DNA of 64,000 nt. Source: PALG01 sp964495885 (GTDB lineage: Bacteria > Bacteroidota > Bacteroidia > Flavobacteriales > Flavobacteriaceae). The notes beneath the pieces were generated by a model that had not been told where the DNA came from, made no database searches, and saw only the letters and a program-made list of their open reading frames with translations. Position 1 is the stretch's first letter. The number at the start of each line of letters is the position of its first letter. Below, one piece after another: positions 44,124-53,238 of the stretch. The position numbers were made by a program, and so were the translations under genes. Location of the stretch: the NCBI GenBank assembly GCA_964495885.1, contig CAZBWO010000008.1, positions 1-64,000 of the forward strand. The letters are read 5' to 3'.

Positions 44124-44822
44124 ATGAATCCACCTACCACATCTTTTTCCATCAAATGTTGGAATGAGGACGATCGTCCGCGGGAGAAATTAGTGCTAAA
44201 AGGAAGGCATGCATTAAGTGATGCCGAATTGATTGCCATCTTGATTGGCTCGGGAAACCGTGAAGAAAGTGCTGTTGCGTTAAGTATGCGCATTTTGGCT
44301 GCTGTTTCAAATAACTTGAATGAGTTGGGTAAGCTTGAGTTGAAGAAACTAACAGAGTTTAAAGGGATTGGTGAGGCGAAGGCTATTTCTATTATTGCTG
44401 CCTTAGAGTTGGGAAGACGACGACGTGCGCAAGAAGGTGTCGTACGAAAGAAAATTACCTCCAGTGCTTCTGTTTTTGAAGTGATGCAGCCGGTCATAGG
44501 GGAGCTGCCTCACGAGGAATTCTGGATTATCTATCTTAATAATTCCAATAAAATCTTACAAACTTCCCAGTTAAGTAAAGGAGGCATAACGGGTACGGTA
44601 GTAGATATACGATTGGTCTTCAAAACCGCATTGTCCTTGGGGTCAGTTGCTATAATATTAGCGCATAATCATCCTTCTGGTACACTAAAACCAAGTCAGG
44701 CAGATATTCAGCTTACCAAAAAATTAAGTAGGGCGGGGGAGAGTTTAGACATTAAGGTATTAGACCACCTTATTGTGACCGAAAAAGCGTATTTTAGCTT
44801 TGCTGACGAACAAATGCTTTAG
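44124..44822 (+). CDS. radC: RadC/UPF0758 JAB-domain protein
   Basis: 232 aa with N-terminal helix-hairpin-helix-like segment (LTEFKGIGEAKAISIIAALELGRR) and C-terminal JAB/JAMM metalloprotease-like domain with H181-N-H183 (HNHPSG) and D194. The historic DNA-repair role of RadC has been doubted; the name is kept for the family. First gene of a run with the deacetylase-like and YjjG-type genes, gap 6 nt. Confidence 0.9.
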   Translation: MNPPTTSFSIKCWNEDDRPREKLVLKGRHALSDAELIAILIGSGNREESAVALSMRILAAVSNNLNELGKLELKKLTEFKGIGEAKAISIIAALELGRRRRAQEGVVRKKITSSASVFEVMQPVIGELPHEEFWIIYLNNSNKILQTSQLSKGGITGTVVDIRLVFKTALSLGSVAIILAHNHPSGTLKPSQADIQLTKKLSRAGESLDIKVLDHLIVTEKAYFSFADEQML

Positions 44823-44828
44823 CAATCA

Positions 44829-46121
44829 ATGTTGCTTATTTACACCCAAAAACTTACTCCAAGAATAGATTATTCCTTTAAGCATATATGTACAAGGATT
44901 TTAGGTATTCCCGTTAAGTTTACGTCTACTATTGAAGAATTTATTTCGCATAAGGGCTTGAAAATGTCTTATGGAAAACAGCCTTTGGGGAACGAGCTTT
45001 TTATATTTTCTCACGGACTTTTAACTATGCAAGGTTTTGAAGATATTGAAGTGGTAGTAAAGCCGTGGGACGAAACCATAGGTTTTTTTCCATCTCCAGA
45101 AAAGAGCACCCTCCCTTTTGATATTTTTTCTGCATCTTTTTACCTCATGAGCCGTTATGAAGAATTTTTGCCACATGTTAAAGATGAATTAGGAAGGTTT
45201 ACTGCCCAAGAAAGCATTGCAAAAAAGGCTTCTTTTTTAGATCAACCAGTGGTTGATATCTGGGCGTATAAATTTAAAGCGGTAGTGCTTGATTGTTTCC
45301 CGGACATACAATTTCCAAATCAACAGTTTAAAATCCATAACCTCTTGGAAGCAAAACAGCCCTATGCCTATTTGCAGCGTGGATTGATTAAAAATTTCAT
45401 TGGGTTTGGTAGTGATTTGTTCAAATTCAGAATTCGTAGATTTTTTGAACGATTAAGGGTGTTATTGTATCTTCGGAAGGACCCCTATGATACATTCAAC
45501 TGGGTTATAAATGCCAAAAAAAATAGCAGTTCACAACTTACCGTTTTTTTTCTACTGGGTGAGGGATATACTTTTAGTGAAGATTTCAATACCAAACGGG
45601 AGAAATTCAAAAGCCTTGTGAAACATGTTGGGGATTACACTGAAATTGGCTTGTTGTTCTCCTTCCACTCCCTAAAAGATTACCAGCAATTAAAAAAAGA
45701 GAAAAAAAACCTGGAAGAGGTCACTCACCGCCCTTTAAAGAGCACATCCAATGATAAACAATTAGTAGACTTGCCCACAATCTATAGGGATCTTGTAGAA
45801 TTGGAAGTTGCGCGTGATTTTACCATGTTTTATCATGATGAGCTTGGATTTAGGGCAGGGACTTGTACCCCTTTTCTTTATTACGATTTGGACCACGAAT
45901 TAAAAACCCCTTTATTGATCCATCCAGTAGTTGGAACCACTACTATTGTGAATGACCAAGGCGTAGCGAAAGTTGAACCTCAAATTCTGCAGCTTTACGA
46001 ACAAGTGCAAAAAGTAAATGGAACCTTTTCGTTGATGTTTGCCAATACAGATTTTATGCAAGGGAAGGAACAAAGGATCTGGCGGTACCTTTTCTCTAAA
46101 AAACTGAATGTATATGCGTGA
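44829..46121 (+). CDS. Polysaccharide-deacetylase-like protein (DUF7033 type)
   Basis: 430-aa protein without signal peptide. Central and C-terminal parts (TFNWVINAKKNSSSQLTVFFLLG, EIGLLFSFHSLKD, RDFTMFYHDELGFRAGTCTPFLYYDLDHELKTPLLIHPVV) recall polysaccharide deacetylases in order and spacing: FRAGTCTPF sits where family members have RFRAP-like motifs. The Asp-Asp catalytic motif is not clear, so enzymatic activity is doubtful. Common in flavobacteria beside the nucleotidase gene that overlaps its end. Confidence 0.72.
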   Translation: MLLIYTQKLTPRIDYSFKHICTRILGIPVKFTSTIEEFISHKGLKMSYGKQPLGNELFIFSHGLLTMQGFEDIEVVVKPWDETIGFFPSPEKSTLPFDIFSASFYLMSRYEEFLPHVKDELGRFTAQESIAKKASFLDQPVVDIWAYKFKAVVLDCFPDIQFPNQQFKIHNLLEAKQPYAYLQRGLIKNFIGFGSDLFKFRIRRFFERLRVLLYLRKDPYDTFNWVINAKKNSSSQLTVFFLLGEGYTFSEDFNTKREKFKSLVKHVGDYTEIGLLFSFHSLKDYQQLKKEKKNLEEVTHRPLKSTSNDKQLVDLPTIYRDLVELEVARDFTMFYHDELGFRAGTCTPFLYYDLDHELKTPLLIHPVVGTTTIVNDQGVAKVEPQILQLYEQVQKVNGTFSLMFANTDFMQGKEQRIWRYLFSKKLNVYA

Positions 46122-46800
46122 TTTGATAGAACATGTTTTTTTTGACTTAGACCATACACTTTGGGATTTTGATAAAAATTCTAGACTTGCTTTTGAAAGA
46201 ATGTTCACTCAACAAAGTATTTCAATAAACTTAAATGAATTCTTGGAAATTTATGAACCCATAAATTTTCACTATTGGAAATTATACAGGGAAGAAAGAG
46301 TAAGTAAGCAAGAGTTGAGGAGAAACCGATTTTCTGAAGCATTTCAGCCGTTTGGGATTCATTTTTCAATAGAAGAACTAGACCACTTGGCACAATTGTA
46401 CATAGATGAATTACCAAAAGACAATCATTTGTTTGAAGGTGTTCATGAGGTATTAGAGTATCTTTCCGTTAATTACCAGCTACACATTATCACCAACGGA
46501 TTTCATGAAGTTCAGCATAAAAAACTTCAAAATAGTGGCATATCTACCTATTTCTCAACGGTAACTACTTCAGAGGAGGTAGGGTTAAAGAAGCCTAATC
46601 CTGTTATATTCAAAAAGGCTTTGGAAAAAGCCAAGGCACTATCAAATAAAAGTCTTATGGTAGGGGATACCTTTGAGGCTGATATCTTAGGAGCAAAAGG
46701 AGTAGGAATGCATACGTTGTATTTCAATTATAGAAAAGAACCAATTCCTGCAGAATATCTTAAGATAGACTTGATAACAGATATTAAAAAACATCTGTAA
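46114..46800 (+). CDS. YjjG-type noncanonical pyrimidine nucleotidase (HAD superfamily)
   Basis: 228-aa HAD hydrolase. Motif I FFDLDHTLWDF (D11, D13), motif II ITNGF, motif III KKPNPVIFKKAL, motif IV VGDTFEADILGAK. Family members dephosphorylate noncanonical pyrimidine nucleotides, keeping them out of DNA. The ATG at 46114 overlaps the upstream stop by 8 nt; an ATG at 46108 would add two residues. Confidence 0.88.
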   Translation: MRDLIEHVFFDLDHTLWDFDKNSRLAFERMFTQQSISINLNEFLEIYEPINFHYWKLYREERVSKQELRRNRFSEAFQPFGIHFSIEELDHLAQLYIDELPKDNHLFEGVHEVLEYLSVNYQLHIITNGFHEVQHKKLQNSGISTYFSTVTTSEEVGLKKPNPVIFKKALEKAKALSNKSLMVGDTFEADILGAKGVGMHTLYFNYRKEPIPAEYLKIDLITDIKKHL

Positions 46801-46847
46801 GCACACTATTTACGTATATTATTACGTTAACCTTTAAAACCCCAGCT

Positions 46848-47405
46848 ATGAAAAAGAACCTGCTGCTCCCTTTTTTGGGACTGTTATGTATTGCATGCTT
46901 TTTTTCCTGTGTAAGAGACACAGATTTTGATCAAGTAGATGATGTTGCTGCGACACCTATTGTAGAATTGGATTTAATATACTTCAATTTACAAGCGGCC
47001 GATTTTTTTGATTCCATTACCAATACCCCTAGGCTTACCGTTACAGATACAACCGAAATCCGTTTTTTGGATGATTCAGGATTTCAGGAGAGTCTACTAA
47101 AAGCTGAATTTCTCTTCATCTTTACCAATAGTATTCCTCGTAGTTTTGAAACTAGTTTTCAATTTTTAAGCGAAACGAACGATACTACCTATACTACCCA
47201 AACCACTGTAATGGAAGGTACCGAAGCTTCTCCCATCGTCACAGAATTTACGGAAACTGTGGAGGGGGAAGAAATACTGGATTTAACTTCAGCAGATAAA
47301 GTTGTGGTTTCGGTTTCAATTCCTAGCGCAGATGGAACCCTTGAAGGAACCCTGAATCTCAAGTCGAAAACTACTTATTACCTAGAAATCAAGGAGCGAA
47401 ACTAA
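46848..47405 (+). CDS. Conserved lipoprotein upstream of the DUF5723 gene
   Basis: 185-aa lipoprotein (lipobox FFSC, Cys21) beginning MKKNLLLPFLGLLCIACFF. The mature part is beta-rich and acidic (VRDTDFDQVDDVAAT, TTEIRFLDDSGFQESL, TVEGEEILDLTSADKVVVSVSI). I do not recognise its domain. It is 4 nt upstream of the DUF5723 gene and likely works with that outer membrane protein. Confidence 0.78.
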   Translation: MKKNLLLPFLGLLCIACFFSCVRDTDFDQVDDVAATPIVELDLIYFNLQAADFFDSITNTPRLTVTDTTEIRFLDDSGFQESLLKAEFLFIFTNSIPRSFETSFQFLSETNDTTYTTQTTVMEGTEASPIVTEFTETVEGEEILDLTSADKVVVSVSIPSADGTLEGTLNLKSKTTYYLEIKERN

Positions 47406-47409
47406 TACT

Positions 47410-48816
47410 ATGAGAGCTTTATTGTTATTATCATTAGCCTTATGGCTACAGTTTTGCGTTGCCCAAAATAAACAGGTTTTATATGGTTTGGATGAGGTGC
47501 CACAGTCCCTTATGCTGAATCCAGGGGTTAAAGTGCCACAAAAAATGCACTTTGGCATTCCCTTGTTTTCACAGATACATCTAAATGGAGGTGCCTCTGG
47601 TCTTAGTGTGTATGACATATTTGGGGATACAGGAGAAGATATCAATGCCAAGATTGAACGGAAAATTTTTGAAATGTCTGCCAATGATTTTTTTACCGCC
47701 ACCCAGCAATTGGAAATCTTTCAAATAGGTTGGCGCGCCAACAATGGCATTTACTTTTCTGGGGGAATTTATCAGGAATTTGATTTCATCTCCTATTTTC
47801 CCAGAGACTTGGCCATTTTAGCATGGGAAGGAAATGCTAATTACCTTGACTACGAATTTGATCTAGGAGAGGTAAGTGCTACAGGAGATTTGCTTACCGT
47901 TTATCATTTTGGCGCGAATAAACAACTAACCAATAAACTCACGGTTGGGGTTCGGGCAAAAATATATTCTAGCATGTTGAGTTTTCAAAGTGTCAATAAT
48001 AATGGAACTTTTGTCACAACATTAGGGGACGCAGAAAGCGAAAATATTTATGAACATCGCGTACAAAATGCAGACATGACCTTAAATACTTCTGGCATAG
48101 CTTCCCTGAGTGATGGTGCTTCCGCAGGAAGTATTATTGGGCGTGCCTTTTTTGGTGGAAATATTGGTTTAGGATTGGATGTAGGTGCTACTTATGATAT
48201 GAATGCCAATTGGACGGTTAGTGCCAGCATTTTGGATATTGGAGCAATATTTCATACCAAGGACGTAGAGACCTATCATGCCAATGGTGATTATGTATTG
48301 GATGGTATTGAACTTATTTTCCCTCCATTAAGTGATGGAGAACAGACGTTACCGTATTATGACAATTTAGAGGATGAGATCGAAAGGGAGATTCCTATAG
48401 ATACCCTTACGAATGCGTATACACAAATGCGACCTTTAAAAGTAAATGCTGGTCTTGAATATGGCTTTGGAAAGGCATTTGGAGGTGGTAATGAGTGTGA
48501 TTGTAGAAATAGGGGAGGTGGTGTAGATAGGGAACAGGCATTGGGAGTTCAATATTATAGTATCCTAAGGCCTAAAGGTCCGCAAATGGCAGGAACCTTA
48601 TACTACAGAAGGAATCTATTTCAATTTCTTACTGCAAAAGCGACTTACACTATAGACTCTTATTCGTATTCTAATGTAGGGTTAGGTGTAGTTGGTGACT
48701 TTGGAAAGTTCAATGTGTATCTTGCCATGGATAACCTTCTTAAATATGGAAATCTAGCAAAAGCAAAAAGTGTATCTTTACAGCTAGGTTTCAATATAAA
48801 ATTTCATGAAGACTAA
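47410..48816 (+). CDS. DUF5723 outer membrane protein
   Basis: 468-aa secreted beta-barrel-like protein. Signal peptide LSLALWLQFCVAQ. PorP/SprF-like style: repeated strands ending in aromatic-rich turns (LPYYDNLEDEIEREIP, ALGVQYYSILRPKGPQMAGTLYYRRNLF, LGFNIKF at the end), with a glycine/cysteine loop GGGNECDCRNRGGG. The family is restricted to Bacteroidota; function not established. Lies between a lipoprotein (4-nt gap) and a hypothetical (11-nt overlap), a three-gene envelope unit. Confidence 0.82.
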   Translation: MRALLLLSLALWLQFCVAQNKQVLYGLDEVPQSLMLNPGVKVPQKMHFGIPLFSQIHLNGGASGLSVYDIFGDTGEDINAKIERKIFEMSANDFFTATQQLEIFQIGWRANNGIYFSGGIYQEFDFISYFPRDLAILAWEGNANYLDYEFDLGEVSATGDLLTVYHFGANKQLTNKLTVGVRAKIYSSMLSFQSVNNNGTFVTTLGDAESENIYEHRVQNADMTLNTSGIASLSDGASAGSIIGRAFFGGNIGLGLDVGATYDMNANWTVSASILDIGAIFHTKDVETYHANGDYVLDGIELIFPPLSDGEQTLPYYDNLEDEIEREIPIDTLTNAYTQMRPLKVNAGLEYGFGKAFGGGNECDCRNRGGGVDREQALGVQYYSILRPKGPQMAGTLYYRRNLFQFLTAKATYTIDSYSYSNVGLGVVGDFGKFNVYLAMDNLLKYGNLAKAKSVSLQLGFNIKFHED

Positions 48817-49603
48817 ATTTATCCTTTTTTTCAGTTTCGTTTTGATGCTTACTTCCATGGGAGCGCAGAATAATCTTTCAGATTATAGCTATGTCTTGGT
48901 TCCAAAGCAATTTGACTTTCAGAATAGTGAAGACCAGTATCAACTGAATTCCATTGCGAAGTTTTTATTCAATAAACATGGTTTTAATGCTTATTTCCAA
49001 GATGAGCTTCCAAATGTAAAAAGGTGTGATGGTTTGTATGCTGAAGTACATGGTGCTCCTAATTTTATATGGACCAAAGTATATATTGTTTTGAAAGACT
49101 GTAATGGAACAGAATTATTCCGAAGTGCCGAAGGTAGGAGTAAATTGAAGGAATACAGTAAAACCTATAATGAAGCCATGCGGGGTGCATTTGAAAGTTT
49201 TGCGGGATTGAAGGTTCAGCAAAAAGCCTTAGAGGTTTCCGAAGAAAAACCTGAACCTAAGATCACTGTAGCCAAAACTACCACAAATGATGACAATAAG
49301 CTGGAGAAGAATGAAGTTAAAACACCAGACAATGACTTAAATCTTCCCAATACACGTTACACACCATTCATCTACAAGGGAGCTTCGTATGTGCTTCGGA
49401 AAACCAACGAAGGATTTAGTTTATATAAGGAAACTACCGATGCAATGGATAATGGACTCTTCCTTCAAGGCAAATTACAGATTGAAGAAGGAAAACTCTT
49501 TTATGAGGATATCCGTTCAAATACATTTCCAGCAATGTTTGATGCAAACGGGAATTTATGGGTAGAAGCTGCCGAAGGTAAAATGGAGTTTGTTAGGCAA
49601 TAG
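48806..49603 (+). CDS. Conserved secreted protein, unknown function
   Basis: 265 aa with a signal peptide (FILFFSFVLMLTSMGAQ). N-terminal part (SDYSYVLVPKQFDFQNSEDQYQLNSIAKFLFNKHGFNAYF) and GAPNFIWTKVYIVLKDCNG form one domain; a Lys/Glu-rich linker leads to a second, small beta domain (YTPFIYKGASYVLRKTNEGFSLYKE ... GKMEFVRQ). I know no function. It overlaps the DUF5723 stop by 11 nt, indicating co-translation. The stop lies 2 nt before the end of the convergent rarA gene. Confidence 0.8.
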   Translation: MKTKFILFFSFVLMLTSMGAQNNLSDYSYVLVPKQFDFQNSEDQYQLNSIAKFLFNKHGFNAYFQDELPNVKRCDGLYAEVHGAPNFIWTKVYIVLKDCNGTELFRSAEGRSKLKEYSKTYNEAMRGAFESFAGLKVQQKALEVSEEKPEPKITVAKTTTNDDNKLEKNEVKTPDNDLNLPNTRYTPFIYKGASYVLRKTNEGFSLYKETTDAMDNGLFLQGKLQIEEGKLFYEDIRSNTFPAMFDANGNLWVEAAEGKMEFVRQ

Positions 49604-49604
49604 C

Positions 49605-50882
49605 CTAAAAGTCGTATTTCTCTTTCCAAAGCTTTTTTAAATGCTCCTTAAATGATTGCTCCCGGGGATTATTTCCTGGTTTGTAAAAAGAAGTCCCCGA
49701 AAGTTCTTCTGGTAGAAATTCGTGCACTACAAAGTTGCCCTCATAGTCATGAGCATATTGGTATTCATTTCCGTAGCCTATCTCTTTCATGAGTTTCGTA
49801 GGAGCGTTTCTAAGCGATAAGGGCACAGACAGGTCTCCAGTTTCTCTAACGGCTTGCTGTGCTTGTTTAATGGCCTTGTATGAGGCATTGCTCTTTGCAG
49901 AACTTGCCAAGTAGACGGCACATTCCCCTAGGAGGATACTGGCTTCAGGGTAACCAATGGTGGTAACCGCTTGAAACGTTGCATTGGCAAGGACAAGTGC
50001 CGTTGGGTTTGCCAATCCAATATCTTCTGAGGCTGAAATGATCATCCTTCTAGCAATGAATTTCAGATCTTCCCCTCCTTCAATCATTCTTGCAAGCCAA
50101 TATACAGCAGCATTGGGGTCACTTCCGCGAATGGACTTAATAAAAGCGGAAATTATATCATAATGTTGCTCTCCTGTTTTGTCATACAGTACCGTGTTTT
50201 TTTGAACCTTTTGAAGAACTAGCTCATTGGTGAGTATTACTTTTTCTTGTGGCTCGGAAAGAATTACCAATTCTAAAGTATTCAGCAATTTTCTGGCGTC
50301 GCCACCAGAAAGGCGTAGGAGGGCTTCAGTTTCTTTTAAGGTTACCTTTTTTTGCTTAAGGATTTCATCCTTTTCGAGTGCACGTTCCAGCAAGGTTTCA
50401 AGGTCTTCTTTTTGGAACGCTTTTAAAATAAAAACTTGACATCTTGACAATAAGGCAGGAATTACCTCAAAACTTGGGTTTTCCGTAGTAGCACCAATAA
50501 GGGTAATCCATCCTTTTTCTACTGCCTTTAATAAAGAATCCTGTTGTGATTTACTAAACCTGTGAATCTCATCAATGAATAAAATTGGATTTTTGGCACT
50601 AAAAAGTGTATCGCTTTTTTTGGCCTTTTCAATGACACTTCTTACTGCTGCTACCCCACTATCTATGGCACTTAGTGTATAAAACGGTCTGTCTGATTCT
50701 TCTGCCAGAAGTTGCGCTAAAGTAGTTTTTCCTGTACCTGGAGGTCCCCAAAATATCATTGAAGAGATTATGCCAGAGCGCAGTTGTGCTGTAATGGCCC
50801 CACTTTCTCCTACCAAGTGAGTTTGGCTAAGATATTCGTTTAAATCTTTGGGTCTAATACGTTCTGCTAACGGAATGCTCAT
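49605..50882 (-). CDS. rarA: Replication-associated recombination protein A (AAA+ ATPase)
   Basis: 425-aa clamp-loader-like ATPase (RarA/MgsA, WRNIP1 homologue) acting at stalled forks. Walker A GPPGTGKTT at 46-54, Walker B LFIDEIHRFSK, sensor 1 GATTENPSFEV, and the C-terminal part with DPNAAVYWLARMIEGGEDLKFIARRMII typical of the family. Single gene, divergent from the rhomboid gene across 85 bp. Confidence 0.95.
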   Translation of the reverse strand: MSIPLAERIRPKDLNEYLSQTHLVGESGAITAQLRSGIISSMIFWGPPGTGKTTLAQLLAEESDRPFYTLSAIDSGVAAVRSVIEKAKKSDTLFSAKNPILFIDEIHRFSKSQQDSLLKAVEKGWITLIGATTENPSFEVIPALLSRCQVFILKAFQKEDLETLLERALEKDEILKQKKVTLKETEALLRLSGGDARKLLNTLELVILSEPQEKVILTNELVLQKVQKNTVLYDKTGEQHYDIISAFIKSIRGSDPNAAVYWLARMIEGGEDLKFIARRMIISASEDIGLANPTALVLANATFQAVTTIGYPEASILLGECAVYLASSAKSNASYKAIKQAQQAVRETGDLSVPLSLRNAPTKLMKEIGYGNEYQYAHDYEGNFVVHEFLPEELSGTSFYKPGNNPREQSFKEHLKKLWKEKYDF

Positions 50883-50967
50883 AGTATAAAATTACAATTT
50901 TAATCATGCTTGGTCTGTCAAATTAGCATAATTTTGAGTTCGGATTGCTTTTTGAATTCATAATTAT

Positions 50968-51717
50968 ATGAAATCCAATTCTTCTTTACGTTTTACTTCT
51001 GAAGTCCTCTATGTTCCCATAGTGCTTGTTTTAACATTATGGATTGTTTTTTGGGTGGAAATTAGATTTGGAGTACGATTTACAAAGTGGGGGATATATC
51101 CTCTAAAAATAGAAGGATTGAAAGGAGTTTTATTTGCTCCTTTTATCCACGGAAGTTTAAAGCATTTATTTAATAATTCGGTTCCATTTCTCGTGCTCTG
51201 TAGTGCCCTTTTTTATTTTTATCGGCCCATTAGATGGAAAGTACTCATTTATGGATATTTATTGACAGGAATTCTTACATGGTTAATTGCGCGTCCTGCT
51301 TGGCATATAGGTGCCAGTGGCCTCATTTATCTTTTAGCGTCATTCCTTTTTTTCAAAGGAATATTTTCTAGACATTTTAGATTGGTTGCACTATCAATGT
51401 TGGTTGTTTTTCTTTATGGTAGCATGCTTTGGTACTTGTTTCCTATTCGTCCTGAAATTTCTTGGGAAGGACACTTATCTGGATTTTTAGTAGGGTTTTT
51501 ATTCGCTGTTTTGTTTAGAAAAGATCCTATCGAAAAACCAGTATATGCATGGCAATCTCCAGACTATAAAGAGGAGGATGATCCCTTTTTAAGACATTTT
51601 GATGAAAATGGAAATTTTATCGAGTCTATTCCTGAAGAACAAATAACGAATCAAAAAGAAGCTCAAAAAATTCAAGTAGTTTATTATTATAAAAATGAAA
51701 CTACTGAAGAAGAATAG
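50968..51717 (+). CDS. Rhomboid-family intramembrane serine protease
   Basis: 249-aa membrane protein with six spans. Catalytic dyad visible: S117 in GASGLIY and H169 in EGHLSGF; HGSLKHLFNNSVPF is the rhomboid loop-1 motif. It would cut membrane proteins within the bilayer. The C-terminal 60 residues are soluble and acidic. On the plus strand TAATTTTG (50929-50936) may be its -7 element, with TTG only 16 nt upstream. Confidence 0.92.
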   Translation: MKSNSSLRFTSEVLYVPIVLVLTLWIVFWVEIRFGVRFTKWGIYPLKIEGLKGVLFAPFIHGSLKHLFNNSVPFLVLCSALFYFYRPIRWKVLIYGYLLTGILTWLIARPAWHIGASGLIYLLASFLFFKGIFSRHFRLVALSMLVVFLYGSMLWYLFPIRPEISWEGHLSGFLVGFLFAVLFRKDPIEKPVYAWQSPDYKEEDDPFLRHFDENGNFIESIPEEQITNQKEAQKIQVVYYYKNETTEEE

Positions 51718-51718
51718 T

Positions 51719-52459
51719 CTAATAGCCTCTCTGTCTAATCACTTCATACAAAAACACTCCGCACGCTACCGAAACGTTTAGGGAATTTATACTGCCCATT
51801 AGTGGAAGTGCTGCTTGTTCATCCAACAGATTTAAAACAGACTTTGAAATTCCTTTACCTTCAGATCCCATGATTAAGGCTAAAGGCTCTTTTAGGTTTA
51901 TATCATAAAGTGCTTTGGAAGCCTTTTCAGAAGCACCTATTGTTTTTATGCCAGAGGCTTGTAAGTAATAAATAGCATCTTTAATATGATCTACTTTACA
52001 AATAGGTACATTAAAGATGGCCCCAGCAGAAGTTTTCACCGTATCACCTGAAATAGGAGCACCTCCCTTTTTTTGTACAATGATAGCATCTACTCCAGTG
52101 CATTCGGCTGTTCTTATAATAGCGCCAAAATTCCGTACGTCACTAATTTGATCTAAAATTATAAATAGGGGAGCTGTTTCTTTTTCCGTAATTCTCGAAA
52201 CTAGTTCTTCAAGAATTTCAAAGCTAATAGGAGCAGTAATTGCTGCTACACCTTGATGATTAGATTTAGTTAGGTAGTCTAGTTTCTGAGATGGCACCCA
52301 ATTTATTTGTATACCTCTTTCTTGAGCAGTAGAAGTGATAAAATCTAATTTATTATTTTGAATTCCCTTTTGAACATAAATCTTATCAAGATTAACTTCA
52401 GATTTTAGTGCTTCTATTACCGGATATATACCAAAGATGAGATCATTTTGTTTTGCCAT
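51719..52459 (-). CDS. rlmB: 23S rRNA (guanosine-2'-O-)-methyltransferase RlmB
   Basis: 246-aa SpoU-family knotted methyltransferase modifying G2251 (E. coli numbering) of 23S rRNA. IFGIYPVIEAL start, substrate-binding L30e-like domain, then the trefoil-knot marks ILDQISDVRNFGAIIRTAECTG, GSEGKGIS and SINSLNVSVACGVFLYE. The ATG at 52459 begins the conserved region; the longer frame would run into the terminator. Stop codon adjacent to the rhomboid gene end. Confidence 0.93.
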   Translation of the reverse strand: MAKQNDLIFGIYPVIEALKSEVNLDKIYVQKGIQNNKLDFITSTAQERGIQINWVPSQKLDYLTKSNHQGVAAITAPISFEILEELVSRITEKETAPLFIILDQISDVRNFGAIIRTAECTGVDAIIVQKKGGAPISGDTVKTSAGAIFNVPICKVDHIKDAIYYLQASGIKTIGASEKASKALYDINLKEPLALIMGSEGKGISKSVLNLLDEQAALPLMGSINSLNVSVACGVFLYEVIRQRGY

Positions 52460-52467
52460 ATGGAAAG

Positions 52468-52505
52468 ATAAAAAAAAACCATCCAATTACTGGATGGTTT
52501 TTTTT
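52468..52505 (-). terminator. Terminator of the SusC/SusD operon
   Basis: Perfect 10-bp stem AAACCATCCA/TGGATGGTTT (52476-52485 with 52491-52500), loop of five, flanked by A-runs on the left and T-runs on the right, so it would work on both strands; here it serves the minus-strand lipoprotein gene just upstream. Confidence 0.85.
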
Positions 52506-52522
52506 AAATAGTTTAGAAATTT

Positions 52523-53221
52523 TTATTCTGAAGGAGCTTCGTACTTAACTTTATACCAAATTGCTGGTAATACAAAGTTTGCTCCAGTATCTCCTCCTTG
52601 AAGCACTACTTGATCAATGGTTCCACCATTCCAAGTTCCTGGATCTTCAAATGGAATGATAATTCCATTTTCATCAACATCATCTTCACCAGGAGCAGGA
52701 CAGTCAACACAATTAGACACATCTGAAACGTAAATCTTACCGTCATTAGTGGTAATCATAGATGAAAATACCAACTCATCTCCTGTTCTTAGGCTATCAG
52801 GATTAGAAGCAGTTCTAAACCCTAGAATAGCTTCCATTTCAGCAGTGGTAAAACTTACATCAAATGGGAATGTAGTTGTGCTTTTGTAAGCAACAGGACC
52901 AGAAGTCACACTATCGCCACGAACAGAACGTACAAACCACTCACAAGATGCGATGTTCTCATTTGGATCTTCAGTTACAGCAACAAAATTTGATTCTGCT
53001 GGATCTGCTCCAATATGATAGTACACAATATTCGCTGCACCATCAGCAGTATCTACTGATTCAATTCCTTCCCAAAAATCAGGTTGGTAAACGAATTTTA
53101 CAAATCCACCATTACCTAATTCCGGAACCCTAAATTTATCTGAATCTTCACAGCTACTTACCATAAACGTAAGTGCTACGAGAGACAAAACTGTTAAAAA
53201 ACTTATATTGAATTTTTTCAT
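52523..53221 (-). CDS. Lipoprotein of the SusC/SusD operon, unknown fold
   Basis: 232-aa lipoprotein with lipobox VSSC (Cys24). Mature part acidic, with CVDCPAPGEDDVDENG and GTWNGGTIDQVVLQGG. No domain recognised; it occupies the place of a SusE-like surface glycan- or ligand-binding protein in the operon. 17-nt gap after susD-like; terminator follows. Confidence 0.75.
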   Translation of the reverse strand: MKKFNISFLTVLSLVALTFMVSSCEDSDKFRVPELGNGGFVKFVYQPDFWEGIESVDTADGAANIVYYHIGADPAESNFVAVTEDPNENIASCEWFVRSVRGDSVTSGPVAYKSTTTFPFDVSFTTAEMEAILGFRTASNPDSLRTGDELVFSSMITTNDGKIYVSDVSNCVDCPAPGEDDVDENGIIIPFEDPGTWNGGTIDQVVLQGGDTGANFVLPAIWYKVKYEAPSE

Positions 53222-53238
53222 GATATCTAAATTGTTTA

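Noticed and set aside
44060..44497. 145-codon frame on the minus strand across radC
   Set aside because: It is the antisense of the clearly conserved radC and shows no family pattern of its own.
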